A DNA stretch of 64,000 bases from Lasioglossum baleicum (lineage: Eukaryota > Arthropoda > Insecta > Hymenoptera > Halictidae), in assembly GCF_051020765.1 (NCBI RefSeq), contig NC_134932.1:12896001-12960000 (forward strand), written 5' to 3'. The notes under the pieces were generated by a model. The model did no database searches. It was not told the DNA's origin and worked only from the letters and a program-made list of their open reading frames with translations. Of the stretch, positions 31,701 to 44,400 are shown one piece after another. The first letter of the stretch is position 1; each line of letters begins with the position of its first letter. The position numbers and the translations under genes were made by a program.

Positions 31701-34700
31701 CAAACGTGATTGAAAAATAGCAAATGTATTGAACAATTCATACACGGCGAAAATCAAACTGTTAGAAGTCTAGTAGACTGGTCTATTCTAGAAAGCAATA
31801 GTCATCGGTAGACTGCGGATTTGATGCATTCACAACAAAAAATGAGTGAAATTTATAACGCAGGAAATTTTTATTTGGCATTGAGTTTCGTAGCTAGTCC
31901 TTGGATAAAACCATAGAGCGATTCAACCCTCACTCAGGACTGAAACGATCGTTGGAATCATCTGTAGCCGTGTCGTCACAAGATGTTATTAAATTTCCAC
32001 GCGGTGCTCTTTCCTCGCAACTAATATTCCCCAGGTTTTTCGTTGATTATAAGAAAACTGAGTGTGCAAACACTTCGTGTCGGCAGAGTGTAATGATAAT
32101 ACTCTTGGCTCGTCTCGCAGCAAGTATTCCAATATCGTTCGGGTTGCAAATGGCCTGGTCTGTCGAGCGACAAAATTCCCCAGCCCTAAACGAACCGAAC
32201 GAACGAACCTGTATCCCCGCGAGGATCAGGTGTAACCCGGAAAAGGCGGAGGAGAGGCGTCCTAGTCCCAAGGATCGCGTGCTGGTGAGGAAATATTTTT
32301 CATTAATCTGATTATTTATCACCCGTCGAGCTTTCACGAGGGTTTCTCCACGGGCGCGCACCCTCTTACACGCTGTAATCCCGTGTACCCGGGGCCCGTT
32401 TGTGTGCCGTGGCGGTTAGGCGTTTAACCTGGAACACCAGGAGAAGAAGAAGGGCGACGAGACGACACGCAGGGGGAAATCTATCGTTATGAGTCTCGGG
32501 GTTGCTCGTCCCATCCTCTAGCCTCTCTCTCTCTATCCACCTACAGCTTGCTCTTTCTCGCACTAGCTCGCTCCATCTTTCTACTCTTTCCCGTGTTTTC
32601 ATTTACATATTGAACGTCTGCTTGCACAAGCTGTTCGGAAATTGGTGGCCTCTGAATACCCCGCGAATCCTCGGGGCCTCGGTGCTACCAGTTTAGTTGG
32701 CCGTTGGAAATCTTTCCTGCACTTGCTATACTCCGTCATGCTTGAGGAAGCAGCAACAGTGACGCAACTTCTAGTCAACTCTGTCAGGAAAGTTCTTTCA
32801 CCATTCGTTGCACTTTCTTCGTGAATCTTGCAAATAATTAATAGAATGGTTGAAATATATTATACGTAGGAGCCTGTGCCCGAAGGAATCTGAAAATCGT
32901 GACAATTGGCAAAACTGCTGTTAATGCGCGTTTCGTTTCCCATTTCCGTGCACACGTGCGACTTATCTACCACCACAGGAAGAGAGAGAGAGAGAGGAGA
33001 GACCAGTGTAAATCATGCAACGATAATGCCGGATGTCGGTTTCGGAGGGTCGGTGCGATACGCACAGCACGAACGACGATTTCGAATTATCGCGGGCTCA
33101 AGGAACACTTCGATGACGAATCACCAGGCCGGAAGAAACGTTGTCGGTGCCGGGTGGGTGCAGGGGTGGCTGTCGGATACGAGATTCGCAGAGGGGGAGT
33201 CCTCCAGATTAATAATTGTCGTGTTTTGTCGAAAGAGATTCGCCGGTACGTTTCGGGCGTCGCCCCGGCTAATCTGAAGACGTGAGAAATTGCAATGGGT
33301 CTGTTGGTACGAGGCTAATGATACGGGGCATAATTTAAATCGTGATTTGTGGCTCAGAGCCGCAGAGATAATGGGCTCGGGGGGAATCGTTCTGGGGACG
33401 ACGCTTCTTTCGATTAAGGCCGCTCTGCGAGACTGGAAATGTTTTTCCTCTGTTTCGCAGATTTTATTCAATTGCACTTTTCTTGCCCGTTTCTTCGTAT
33501 TTTCGAATGCTGTTGTCGACGATCTAGGTCATCAGATTTTTATTATTTTCATCGAATAAATTAAGAAATTGACAAGACGTGTACCGCAATAAATGACTAA
33601 AGAAATCAGCCATTCCCTGCGGATTGATCTGTCCAGCCTCGACGACTATAAACCAAAATACACGGAACGTAAATTTAGCGTCCAGTTCGGCATTTCTGAG
33701 TCTACATATAAGTGGAGGAACGTTCCTGCTGTCCAAAATCGTCTTTGTTAGCAAAATAGCGAAGTAGCAGGAGCAGTTAATAGATCCCGGCTGCCCGGAA
33801 AACTGGCTAACGAAGGGCGAGAAGTGTACACGGGGCAAAAGTGCGGAAAGTTCTCTGTGAATTCATTTCGGTGGATGGAAACGGTTTTCCTGGGGGGTGC
33901 GGGGGTAGGAGAGGAGAGGGTGTGAGGACAAGCATTGTCGTAGTTTAGACGGACGCCTGAATAATGCCGTCGCGCTTACTTAATACGGGCACTTATTAAA
34001 CCTGACGTTTCTCGTTTCCACGATTTATAACCTCATATCCGCTAATTAAATCAAATATAACTTCGGGGAAAGCCCCCGGTAGGACGCGCGGCGTAACGTC
34101 GATCATCATTACCGGGAATGGCTTCTACTTTATGCAAAGCACTTTCAAAGAACACCGAGACGCTTTAATGGAGTTAGGGACACGATGAGAAACCACGATC
34201 GACGCTAACGCGACACGGGACTTTAACGAAATATTTCGTCCCCGCGCGCGTTCTCCCGACCAGCCAACACCCGCGAAACGGATATCTGACTTCGTCCCGA
34301 GGAAAAGGTTCATATCCTGTCGGTGGTTTCCGCTGAGAAGCTCCTCTCGCAGATTTTAACTGTCTCCAATCAGCTGCTGTCTACCTCCCTGCGAACCTTC
34401 CAATATTATACTCGGAACTTGTTCCTGGATCTATTCTTGGACCTCACGCGGTACAATACTCGATCGTTTAGCTTTTTATAATCCAAACGATAATTCCAGG
34501 TCTTGCAGGGGCCATAATCTCGAGCAATCTATTCGTGTCCTCTCGAAGGGGTTCCATCAGGTAGCCAATATCGGTTCGGTTTTGCGTTTCACGCGATTCT
34601 AACAAGTTCCCGGTCGAATTCGCGCTGGCATCTTCGCGTGTTCTTCATCGTTGATCGCTTAACAGGCTAATTAAAGCGTCGTTCTCTTCCCGCCTCTTGC

Positions 34701-34726
34701 GGATCGATACTCGAGGTCCGGTCAAC
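28716..34726. other. Long gene-free stretch
   Basis: AT-rich around 31.3-31.9 kb, otherwise mixed. A plus frame at 30126-30623 is open for 165 codons, but its upstream end is GTG and its first ATG is at about 30223. It shows no domain and its second half is Arg/Phe-rich. C-runs occur at about 30925-30940. A short AG tract lies at 32980-32996. No splice-site pair could be linked to an open frame here. Confidence 0.5.
29293..29481 (+). CDS. Small open frame with leader-like N-terminus, 62 codons (doubtful)
   Basis: ATG (A at -3) to TGA. A hydrophobic stretch CIMCIFLFLHSAIYC (residues 10-24) could act as a signal peptide with cleavage near residue 25. That would leave a basic tail of about 37 residues with two cysteines. 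The composition suits a small secreted peptide, but no family is recognised and no promoter or splice signal is linked. Chance is the default explanation. Confidence 0.13.
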   Translation: MKDSCNRTRCIMCIFLFLHSAIYCARIFEIFSHQFTCKTANRQRSVTCRNSFRQMAILRSVT

Positions 34727-34747
34727 AGAGAGAGAGAGAGAGAGAGA
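34727..34747. repeat. (AG)n microsatellite
   Basis: 21-bp AG run, then an impure purine stretch to about 34768. Confidence 0.9.
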
Positions 34748-36531
34748 AGAGAAAAAGAGATAGAAAAGGTGGCTACACCACCTCGAGCAGCGAATTCGGC
34801 CTGGGACGGCGGGTGAATTTTTAAAATTCCTTCAGGAACACGCGTACGCGGATCGCACGGTAAATCGAGGCGAAGGATATTCGGTATTCGATTGAAATAT
34901 TCACCGGCCGTGTTCGAATTTCGGGATGGCCTCCCTTCTCTCCATCCTCAAACCGAGCCGAGCTGAACCGGTGCCTGCCGATTCGTGGCTGCAAGCCGGT
35001 TTCAATGTTTCAATCCTCCAGCGCCCCCGTTGCATAAACTGTTAATGTGCGGCAAGGAACCCGTAGATCGGAAACCCTCCGCGCGATAAGCTCGATCTGT
35101 GGGTGTTCTTGAAAATTGATTTCAGAAACTGCTAGTGCTCCTTCAACAGCGCTAACCAGCTCTTTTATAATGGAAAGAAGCGATGCTCTATGATATCAGA
35201 AAAATGTAGAACAGGGAAAAATTTGCGGGGACTATCGATTTCCGGATCGCGACTATCGACAAACAGTCTCCGATTCGGGAGAGGCTTGTTCCTAGTTTAT
35301 TTCGGATCAGTGTCGAGGAGGGTGAAAGTCGCGACGAGTGGCGAAAGGAGAGAGGAAAGAGAGAGGGAGAGAGCAGGTTTCATCGTGCATAGGACGTACC
35401 CACGTACGCGAAGTGTGTTCGAAATTACGCGACAACCGTGTTCCCCTCGAGGGGATCCGGTTTTTCGCCGGGCCAAAGAGGGGCCTCACCACTTTTAACC
35501 CGCTCCCAGAATTTCGTCGGCCTCTCCAGCCGCCACTTGTCTCGCGTATTCTGAACCTTCTTCCCGGTGTAATTGCATTCGGCCCCTCCCGGAACACGAA
35601 TTAAGGGAACAGGCCTCTCGCGATCCTTGTCAACGCTCCCAGGCTTTTTCCTTGCTACGATCTCCAATTCGATCGATCGAAAGGTGTATTTATTCAAATT
35701 TTTAACAATCGTGAATTATAAAGCATTAGTAGTCGTGATGTCGACGGATCTCGTAAACCCAGTGTTAAATATAACAATGTCCAGGGTTGAACAAATGCGA
35801 GCGAACGTTCTCCTCGATCGGCTTCGTGGAGCGAATGAACGGTGTATTTTCCGTGGCATTGTTTCTCGATCGAAAGAGAGAGCCATCTCGGGGGTTGGCT
35901 GTTTCCTATCAACGCTATTCGTCCCCCGAAACGATCGAACCACCCCTCGGGGGTGGTAATCGGGGTCGGACTCGAGATCGCAGGCACCGAGCACGAGGCA
36001 ATTAGCAACGCAGCTAGACACACACACATATAGCTATACATATACATCCACACAACATACATAGACTGCCTAGGCTGCCTAGCAGGTCCCGTCAGAGATA
36101 TTCCCATAGGTTCCGGATCCGGAGACACCGAGTCGTGTATCTCCGATTAAGGTCGACGACAGCGAGCTGCATTCTAGCGCGTCTACAGGCAAAACGCGTT
36201 AACGGACGCTAAGTAATGGACGACGATCCGGCCAGCCGAGCCTCCGTTTATTTTCACTCGGGACTTTCGCTGAATTATTCAGAAGCCAAGCGCCGAATGT
36301 GGATCGCCACCTAATTGCTTTGAAATATTGAGCGGGCCCGACAGAGTCCATTTCCGAGGGGCTTAACGAAATTCTGCAGGAAAAATGTCCAGCCCAACAA
36401 AAAAATTCCTACCCGACGAACCCACGGCGGCCTAGGTTTGTCGATTCGCGGTTGTCGAGGACACTCAACTAGAATCTCTTGATCTCTGGAAGATCCTGTG
36501 CTTCCTTTTCCTTTGTATAGCGAATAACAAT
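34748..36531. other. Gene-free stretch
   Basis: Frames of 144 codons or fewer on both strands between 35190 and 36130, overlapping each other and GC-rich, with no recognisable product. A CACACACATATAG-type patch lies at 36020-36050. Confidence 0.5.
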
Positions 36532-36843
36532 GTCCAGTCAACGAAAAGTTGTAGAGGAAAATGGAAGGAACACAATTTTTAACTTTGGATTTTTGTTTGG
36601 ACTAGGTAGGAGGTAAACATACTAAAAGTCCCCACTCCTAGGAGGTGAGCGAGGTGCAGGGGGACACGTAGATAATCCCCTTTTTCGGTTTTCCGCTTAT
36701 ATCTCGGAAACTATGCGTTCCAGCGATAAGACCATTCTACACAAAATTAAAGCTGACAAAATGTGCCATAAGATTGATTGCATTCAATTTTTCGCTATTT
36801 CGCATAGTTTTCGAGATATTCGGGCTCAAAGTTCACTAATTGT
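36532..36843 (+). repeat. Left arm of the 36.5-kb palindrome
   Basis: Begins GTCCAGTCAACGA and contains AGGAGGTAAACATACTAAAAG, whose reverse complement is found at about 37102-37125. It ends GTTCACTAATTGT. Confidence 0.8.
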
Positions 36844-36888
36844 GAAAAAGTGGAGCCTTATGTTATTTGACTTAGCTAACTTTTCAGT

Positions 36889-37211
36889 ACAATTAGTGAA
36901 CTTTGAGCGCGGATATCTTGGAAACTATGCGAGATAGCGAAAAACTGAATCAAATCAATCTTATGGCACATTTTGTCAGCTTTGATCTTGTATAGAATGG
37001 TCTTATCGCTAGGATACATAGTTTCCGAGATATAAGTGGAAAACCGAAAAAGGGGACCTTCTACGTGCCTCCCTGCACTCCGCTCAACTCCTAGGAGGAG
37101 AGACTTTTAGTATGTTTACCTCCTAACTAATCCAAACAAAGTCCCAATGTTAAAAATTGTGTTCCTTCCATTTCCCTTTACACCCCCCTTATGAGCATTC
37201 ATTGACTGGAC
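36889..37211 (-). repeat. Right arm of the 36.5-kb palindrome
   Basis: Begins ACAATTAGTGAAC and ends TTGACTGGAC. It is about 11 bp longer than the left arm because of small indels near the outer end. Confidence 0.8.
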
Positions 37212-38147
37212 TAAATAATATTCGTGCACTTTTAAAAGAACGATAACGTTATTCATATTGGATCGTACGTTAGTTTACTACATGACGCGAAAACAAAATG
37301 CTGATGAAATTTCAACCGGTCGGAATTGCGGAGAGATGATAAAAGTTGTTTGCAACTTTTTTATGCGGGTATATATTGAAAATTCGAAAAAAACGTTTTG
37401 TACGATTTCCAGCACAGCAACATTAAAAAAAGTAGTCGAAAAAGTCCAATCACAGTGCTGGATCAATAGCAAGCTTCGAAATACTTCGCACAAGAAAGAA
37501 TTGAATATACATATCGTCGAACATGTCCAAGCACTTTCAGAAACGTTTGCCTCCAACGTACCTGATTTTCATAAACGGAAATCCTGATCTACACAGGGTG
37601 CGAACGTCTCGCCGTATGCAAATGGCGAGCGCAGTTTCGCGAAGATCTCCCTTTATTAATAACGCTTGAACAAATCCGCGGAGCCTCCGCGTGATTCGGA
37701 TATCCATCTTCGACGGGTACGTGACGCTGAAAGTTCGTGAGACATCGCGCGACGAGTTCTGAATTTCGAATCGTCACCCTTCGAATCCAATCCTCGGAAT
37801 TTCGCAGATTTTTGCCCGGTTGTTCAAGATCTGCCGCGTGTCCGAGTCGTTGAACAAGTGCTCGAGTGTCCCGGGGTGAAATCTGCGAGCGATGAACTGG
37901 AGCACGTGTCGCTATAACCCGGAACTATGCAGTAGAGAACTATATATACCCACACCGACCCCTGTCTCCATCATCCTCGAGCTTTGCTTCTCGGTAAAAC
38001 AGATTTCCCCAAGTTTCGCCGGGTTGCTGGGCAAACGGAGACGCTCGGCGTGACGCAATCGTTTGGTTAGAAACCGAGGCTCTATCTGGAAACGGAGACC
38101 TTGGGGAGCTGGAGTCCCTGAAGAATGCTGTAAGCTTAACGTGAGCC
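37212..38147. other. Gene-free spacer between two palindromic elements
   Basis: A plus frame at 37258-37587 (109 codons, Lys/Ser/Thr-rich) begins with TTG rather than ATG and is antisense to an open frame at 37556-37278. No domain is visible, so it is not called. Confidence 0.5.
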
Positions 38148-38415
38148 TGACCCGCTCCTTACAAGGGAAGGAGCCCAAGTGTCTGACTTCGATTTTGATC
38201 ATTTCTTGTGAGATCATGGTATATGGATCCCTAATTATGTATGCAAAATATTAGGTGTAGTTACTCATTAGTTTTAAAGATATAAACAATTAAAGTTTCA
38301 TACCTGTGAATCACGCAAGCTTTAACTTTAATTGTATATATCTTTAAAACTAAATCACAAAAAATTATCAAAATCAAAGTCGGACACTTCGGCTCCTTCC
38401 CTTGTTAGAGTGGTC
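38148..38415. mobile_element. Small palindromic MITE-like element
   Basis: The outer part ACAAGGGAAGGAGC..AAGTGTC.GACTTCGATTTTGAT (38161-38200) is inverted at 38350-38405. A second paired block, AGTTTTAAAGATATAAACAATTAAAG (38269-38294), is inverted at 38326-38351. About 60 bp in the left half (38208-38268) has no partner and looks like an insertion, or marks a deletion in the right half. No coding capacity and no clear target-site duplication. Confidence 0.65.
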
Positions 38416-41400
38416 CTTCAATGTTCCCAGTCATTTGATTCCGGGTTCTATTGTTCTTTGAATCGAATTCCCCGTGGGAGGACTCTGGGTGTGCGTTAGA
38501 GTTGCTGGACCTGCTCTATCCTGCTCTGATACACCCTAAAGTGCTTTGTAATGTTGTAGGATGTGATGGTTGGTCGATGGGAGGTTCACTGGAAATTTGT
38601 CTTGTTCTTTCCGCTGTCTATCCTCATCCTTAAATTGTTTTATTGTAGATTTGTTGAATGAATGTAATTCTACAGAAAGGAGGCGACTTTTTAAATATTT
38701 TGATCAAGCACTGCGGATCATGAATGTAGCGGGTGTAGAGCAGCCTGTCGCATAAATCGCCGGTTTATTTCGAGTCCGCTGTCCCCCGCAGTGAATCATA
38801 TCCATTTGGCGGAGAGGCAGTTCGCATTTTCGAAACGAAGCAGTCCATTTCCAGGCACTCGCGAACCGCGTGCACCAACGCGGAACCGCAGCAACGACGA
38901 AACACGAATACGCTCTTCAGGCTCCCTTGCCTTCTCTCTTTCCTGGCGCGTGGCTATCGGCGCGAAAGCAAATCTCCCCCTTTGATTCCACTCACACCGC
39001 AGATATGTTTTTCGCGTTTGTTGCAAAGCCGCCAGTCCGCAAAAAAACATAGTACGTACATCGCTTTCGCCAACTGTCCGAAAATTCGACGGAAATCAGA
39101 ATTGCGTGGAGGCACCGCCTCTACTGGGATAAATTTGTCGATGTGACATCAAAATGTTTCATCCACTGAAGCCATCCATATATGTACAAGGTGAGAGGAC
39201 CTAATGTTCCATTCCGTTCAAGAAAAATCTCGACCGGACGACACGACGGCTGTTCGCGACAAAGCACAACACAGGTTTTTTTCGGGCGAAAATTGTGCCG
39301 CGCGTACAGAAACAGAGACAGAGAGGGAGCGAGAAAGAAAGGTTCGCGTCCGAAACAACCGATTCGTATTTGTCGAACCGTCAGAGCGTAAATTTGTTCG
39401 CGCTGCGGAAAAATAACCGTAACGCCGGCTGCCAGCTGGCAATCGCCGCGAGTAATCGAAAGGGAACAGTACCTGTTGCGAGATGAAAATTGTTTTTCAC
39501 GTGTCCCCGTGACGTTACGATGTTTCCCTTCTCGCCAACGTTTCGACTATTAGCGCATCCGTCTGTGCACTTCACTCGTGAAAGAATAACTCGAGCTGGT
39601 GACCCGTCATCAAGCTACTGTCTAACTTCATCCTGCGAACGAAACAATTAAAATAATTAATCAATTCCGTTTCAAATGATTGATTTCGACAATTTTATTA
39701 TACTGAATCTTGTAGTTCCGAGGTGGAATTTTCTCTTGGGCTAGGTGGTGTTTCGAAAATCGGTCGATTGGTAGTGGAGCGGTGGGGAGGGCAGGGTTCG
39801 ACAAAATCGGCACTGGACGGAAAACAACGGGCTCGCCTCCGGCGCGTACAAATAGCTCGGAAAGTGGCTGCAATTTCGAACAACCGGCCGCGGCCGGCAG
39901 GGTCGACATTGCGCCAATCCCAAAGGGTGTGAGATCCGGCGCCGGCCTCGCCGTCCTGTTCTCTGACCAGAGATCGCGTCCGGTAGTTTACGAGTTTCTC
40001 CACTCGATGGGTGTTGGTCTGCACCCCCCGAAGAGAGGGGTTGGTTCCGGAGGACCGGAGGGCGAATAAAAGGAACCGGGACCGACGGGATGAATCGGGA
40101 CGCCTCGATTAGCGGAAAACATTTCAAGCGTGGGAGGAAATCATTGTCCGAGACATTCCTCACCCTCTAGTGAACACTGTCCGAAATATACTAGGAAGCT
40201 GACCCAACGTGTAAACAGTGAAGAATTTTGCGAATGAACACCGTTCATAACTGTTGTACATGTTGAATTAATTTTATACATTGTTATTTCCGATTGGAAA
40301 ACTAGTTTAGCAAATGTCGTACAAAAGGAATTTTTGGAAAAATCGCTGTTGGTTGGAATTGTCAGAGAAACACTGGAGGTGGCTTTTTAAGTATTCGGAA
40401 TGTTATATAATATTACAGTTATATAAAACCGGTGAATTGAGTCTGAATACACTATACAATATCCACAAGAGACTTTTATTTGTTGCGATTGTGTATATGT
40501 CAGCCGCGCCCTCCTCTCCCGGTCTGTTTTACAGTTACTTTTTGGAAATATTGCTCGGGAAATATCGTTCGTTCCTGATAGAGAGTTTTCTAGCTTCCAA
40601 TTGGACAATAAATTCCGCGTTTAGAATTATTTGGAAACGTTTGAATACCAGGTTTGCGAACGGAGTTCCCTCCCATTCGATGGCTGGTTGAATTTTATGC
40701 GCCGCCGTCGATAAAGAATAGATTTATATTCAGTTTATTTCGCGTGCTATTTTTGCGTTCACCCGATGCAAAACGATGGAGAATAGAGGCCGGCAAAATG
40801 CGGGCCCATAACGAAGATGAATAGGAGTTCGATGGTTCCTTTGTATCTGGCGAAATTGTCTGTTTAACTCTTTCAGCGAGTTTATCAAATATTGAAAATG
40901 TTTTCAAAAACTGTAATACATATTCAAGCCTTAAATAATGCAAGACGAAATCCGAAACGATCTTTCCCGTGACTAAGCCATTCATTTGCAATTTTTCGGT
41001 TCGGATGCGACTGTTTTCTAGTCTCGCGGACGATGAACGTTTCAACAGACCTATTCGGATTAATCGCGATCAAATCTGCAGTCTCATCGAACCACGAGCC
41101 CGAATGACACTGAATGACCACACGAGATTTGACTTCTCAGTGAAAATTTTCCACCTTTTCGGTCAATCCAATATTTTATGATATTTCAAACAATTCGATC
41201 CGAAAGAAGAATATTCCGACGCGTTTAATTTGCGCGTAGATGCAACCGACCGAGGCGCAATGCTTTATTAAATATTCCGCAGTCGAAAGCGGGGCGACAG
41301 AAGGCGCGAGGAACCATAAACTGCGCGAGGCATCGCGTCGGGCTCGTTTTATGAGAGAGAAGGCCGAAAAAGCCGTGAAGCAGTTTCAGGTTAACAAGAT

Positions 41401-44400
41401 TAAAGCGGTGAAAAGTCTTCGAGCTCGGCGCGAGCTCATAATACGGATCGCAATAAAAGACATTTACCCGCGACACTTTCGCCCTCGTTCGCTGCTCCGT
41501 TCTTTCACGCGGAGCGCTCCTTCGGCTTTCGTCGACGCGCCACGGGGCTCCTTTATTTATTCGCCGAGACAAGTAGAAGCGAAACGCCAGCTGAACGTCC
41601 ACCATTTCACCAGTTCAAGTGGACTGCGCGTTCAATTCTCGTGACGAATGCTGTTCGCTTGTGATTTTCACGCGACTTTGTATTTCAATTAATCCTTCGG
41701 CACAGATGACACGAGCCTTATCTATGAAATATGCTCTGATTAAGCGTTATCTATCCAATTTCTTTGCTTCGCGAAATGGAGGACGTTATGTTACCGCAAG
41801 TTCCGACACCGCTAAATCGGTGATCCGACCGAATCGGATTCGAGGGAAACAACGCGAGGAGTCGGTGCTCATTTCGCGGACGCGCCGCGTTATTGTTCTC
41901 GCAATTACGCTTCGAAAATCCGCCTTCCGCCGGCGGCTCTAACGAACTTTCGGCAAACGCGATTCCGCCGGGTTCCGCAAATATTTGCAGGGCTTCGCAG
42001 CCGTTATCCCGGCGTTGCGACGCCCTCCAGACACCCCGTAACCCCCTTCATACCTCCTCTCGTTTTCCGCTCGCCGTAAGTCCTTCCTCGCGAAAAATTT
42101 CGCGCGATTACGATTTTCCCGAGCGGAGGCAAAAAACTCGGCCGACCTTTTCGTTTCTGCGGTGAATCCACTTGGAAATTCGGCGAGCTTCGCTTGCTCG
42201 CCACCGTTCGAATGCTTCGAGGAACAAAATAGAAAAAAAAAGGAGAACCGGCTCTCGAGACTATAGTCCGGATTCGTAAAAAGCTGGACAGAGATCGCGT
42301 CTGGGGTAATTACACATTATTCATCGGGAATTGTTAAGTCCCGTTCGAACAAATAAAGTTTAATATATTTAAGGACCTAACCCAGACCATGTACTATCAA
42401 TGCGACAAAAGCGATCATGTATAAGGTCATCAAGGGCCACACGGTGTTCCTGTAAATAGAGTATAAGCCAGCGAATAGAGCAGATTTCGATGACACGAAA
42501 ATGTTCGGCTTAATTCCGGCTATTTTATGGAAATGGCCCACTGTGCGTTCCCGTCCCGGGGGATGAAAATGCGGGAAAAATTCTGTGTTCCTCCACGCCC
42601 ATCTTTCTCTCTGTTCGTCCCACTCTTTCTTTCTCACTCTCTCTCTCTCTCCTCTCCTATCCGTGTTTCCGTGCGAGCTAGTCGCTCGAAAACACTCGCG
42701 TCGATGTAACGCGATTAAGAAGCGCCGGCATTTCGAAAAGCGCGCAAACATGTCGCCGAGAAACTTAATTACGCGCTCGGAGAAAATGGTACGGTAAAAA
42801 GGGACCGGTGAACGCTTTCCAACCCCCTCTACGCCTTTTCCATCCCCATCGGCTCCGGCGAAATATTTTCAACCGCTCGGACGGGGGCTGAACGTTTTCC
42901 CGCCGTCCACCGTAATCCGGAGAGTGGAGTTGTGTATATTCCACGCTTCTGAAATTTTGGTCGTTCCGTGAATGCTTCCTATTCATTTTCGACCCTCGGC
43001 TCGACGGGCTTCTTCCTGCCTTCCTTTTGCCGCGGCGATTCATTTCCCTTCTTCCTTCTCTCTTTCTTTCTCCGAGAACCAGCCGAAATACCAGAGAGAA
43101 ACAGTTCCATTTGGGAAATGAGGTTCCCGGTTTTTTCAGCAGATCCTGCGAACCGGCCCGCGGATATGTTAATCGACGCGTTCGCCCGGCCGTGCTCGCC
43201 TGATCGATGTGCAAATATTTGCAAAATCACGCGAAACGATAACCCATTTAGCACGGTCATTTGAACCAGCGCGGCGCGGTCGACGTCGACGCCGTGCAAA
43301 TTCATTTTTATTCCAAGTCAATTTTTCGGAATGGAACGTTCGCAAACCGATAACGAAGTAGCTCAATATGCAACGGTATTTCCTTCTTGGATCACGAGTG
43401 CAAGATTCAACGCTGCACCTCCGATGATGTGACTCAAGTATCTTTTAAAAAATTAAATCGTCATCGGCATCATGCATGTCTAACAAGAAAGATTCTATAA
43501 TATGGTTTATAACACGTTCAATGTTATTCGTGACAACTTTTCGTTACGTAACAATGATTATCCGCAGTGGTGACACAGGCGTTTAATAAATTCCGTTTGC
43601 GAAGCCACGTCGCAATATTGTAGGGCAAGGGGTTAAAAAGAAAACGCAGCATTCAGCGTCGAAACAGAACTAATATGAAAAATATTTTAATCCCGACGAA
43701 CACGGTCGGAGTTTCCGCTCAAAGGCCGCGGGAACACCCATCACGGGAACGTTTCAATTAATCAAGAGTTCTGAAAGCCGCCTCGGCGACCTTATCGCGT
43801 CGGAGTTTCCGCGAAAATTCCGCGGCGCGTTGCAACGCGTTGTCGCGAAAACTGCTCGCATGCGATGAAAATTAAGAGGGCGGACGCGAACCGGTCAAAA
43901 TGTAAGCAACATTTCCGTCCCGAATTTTTCACGTGGACCCCGATTATCCTGGATGATCACAGATTCATTTCTATTCGGGGCATAAAGATATGTATTGAAT
44001 ATTGAAAATTTTCGTCATTGACATACGGGTGAAATCGAATTATTTCTTTGTGGAGAGTATTCGGATAAAGAAATGAGAAACCAGAGGCTCAGATAATCTA
44101 ACATGAGTTCCTCTGCACATCAATTCACATGACACTGTAATTCAAAGTCAAGTTTGTATTGAGATCGAAGACAAGGCGCCAGAGTTTCAATTAAAACGAT
44201 TGCGACGGTCTCTCGTTAGAGGATCAAGATGGCTTCCGGTCGGAATATCGCCAGTGGCGAGCAGCAATTAATCGCGGGCGCATTATTCACGCGTAGCGGA
44301 GGGTGTCGCCGCGGGAAAGGCTGTGTGAAAAAGTAGCGCAATTACCGATACGCGGCCGGCTATTATCAGCGAGCAGTGCCACGCTAAACGGAGCGGGAAT

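Larger units (their letters stand above)
36532..37211. mobile_element. Older palindromic MITE with nested inverted motif
   Basis: A 680-bp inverted repeat. Left arm 36532-36843 and right arm 36889-37211 pair from GTCCAGTCA outside to TTCACTAATTGT inside around a 45-bp loop. The arms agree at roughly 85-90 percent by eye, with small indels near the outer ends. Within each arm a motif close to ATATCTCGGAAACTATGCG is itself inverted. It therefore occurs four times in alternating orientation, at about 36700(+), 36801(-), 36913(+) and 37014(-), about 105 bp apart. No transposase is present and no clear target-site duplication was found, so the superfamily is not assigned. Arm divergence marks it as older than the element at 3210. 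Confidence 0.8.

Noticed and set aside
37258..37587. 109-codon plus frame between two palindromes, considered as a transposase remnant
   Set aside because: TTG start, antisense frame equally open, no DDE-type motif visible.
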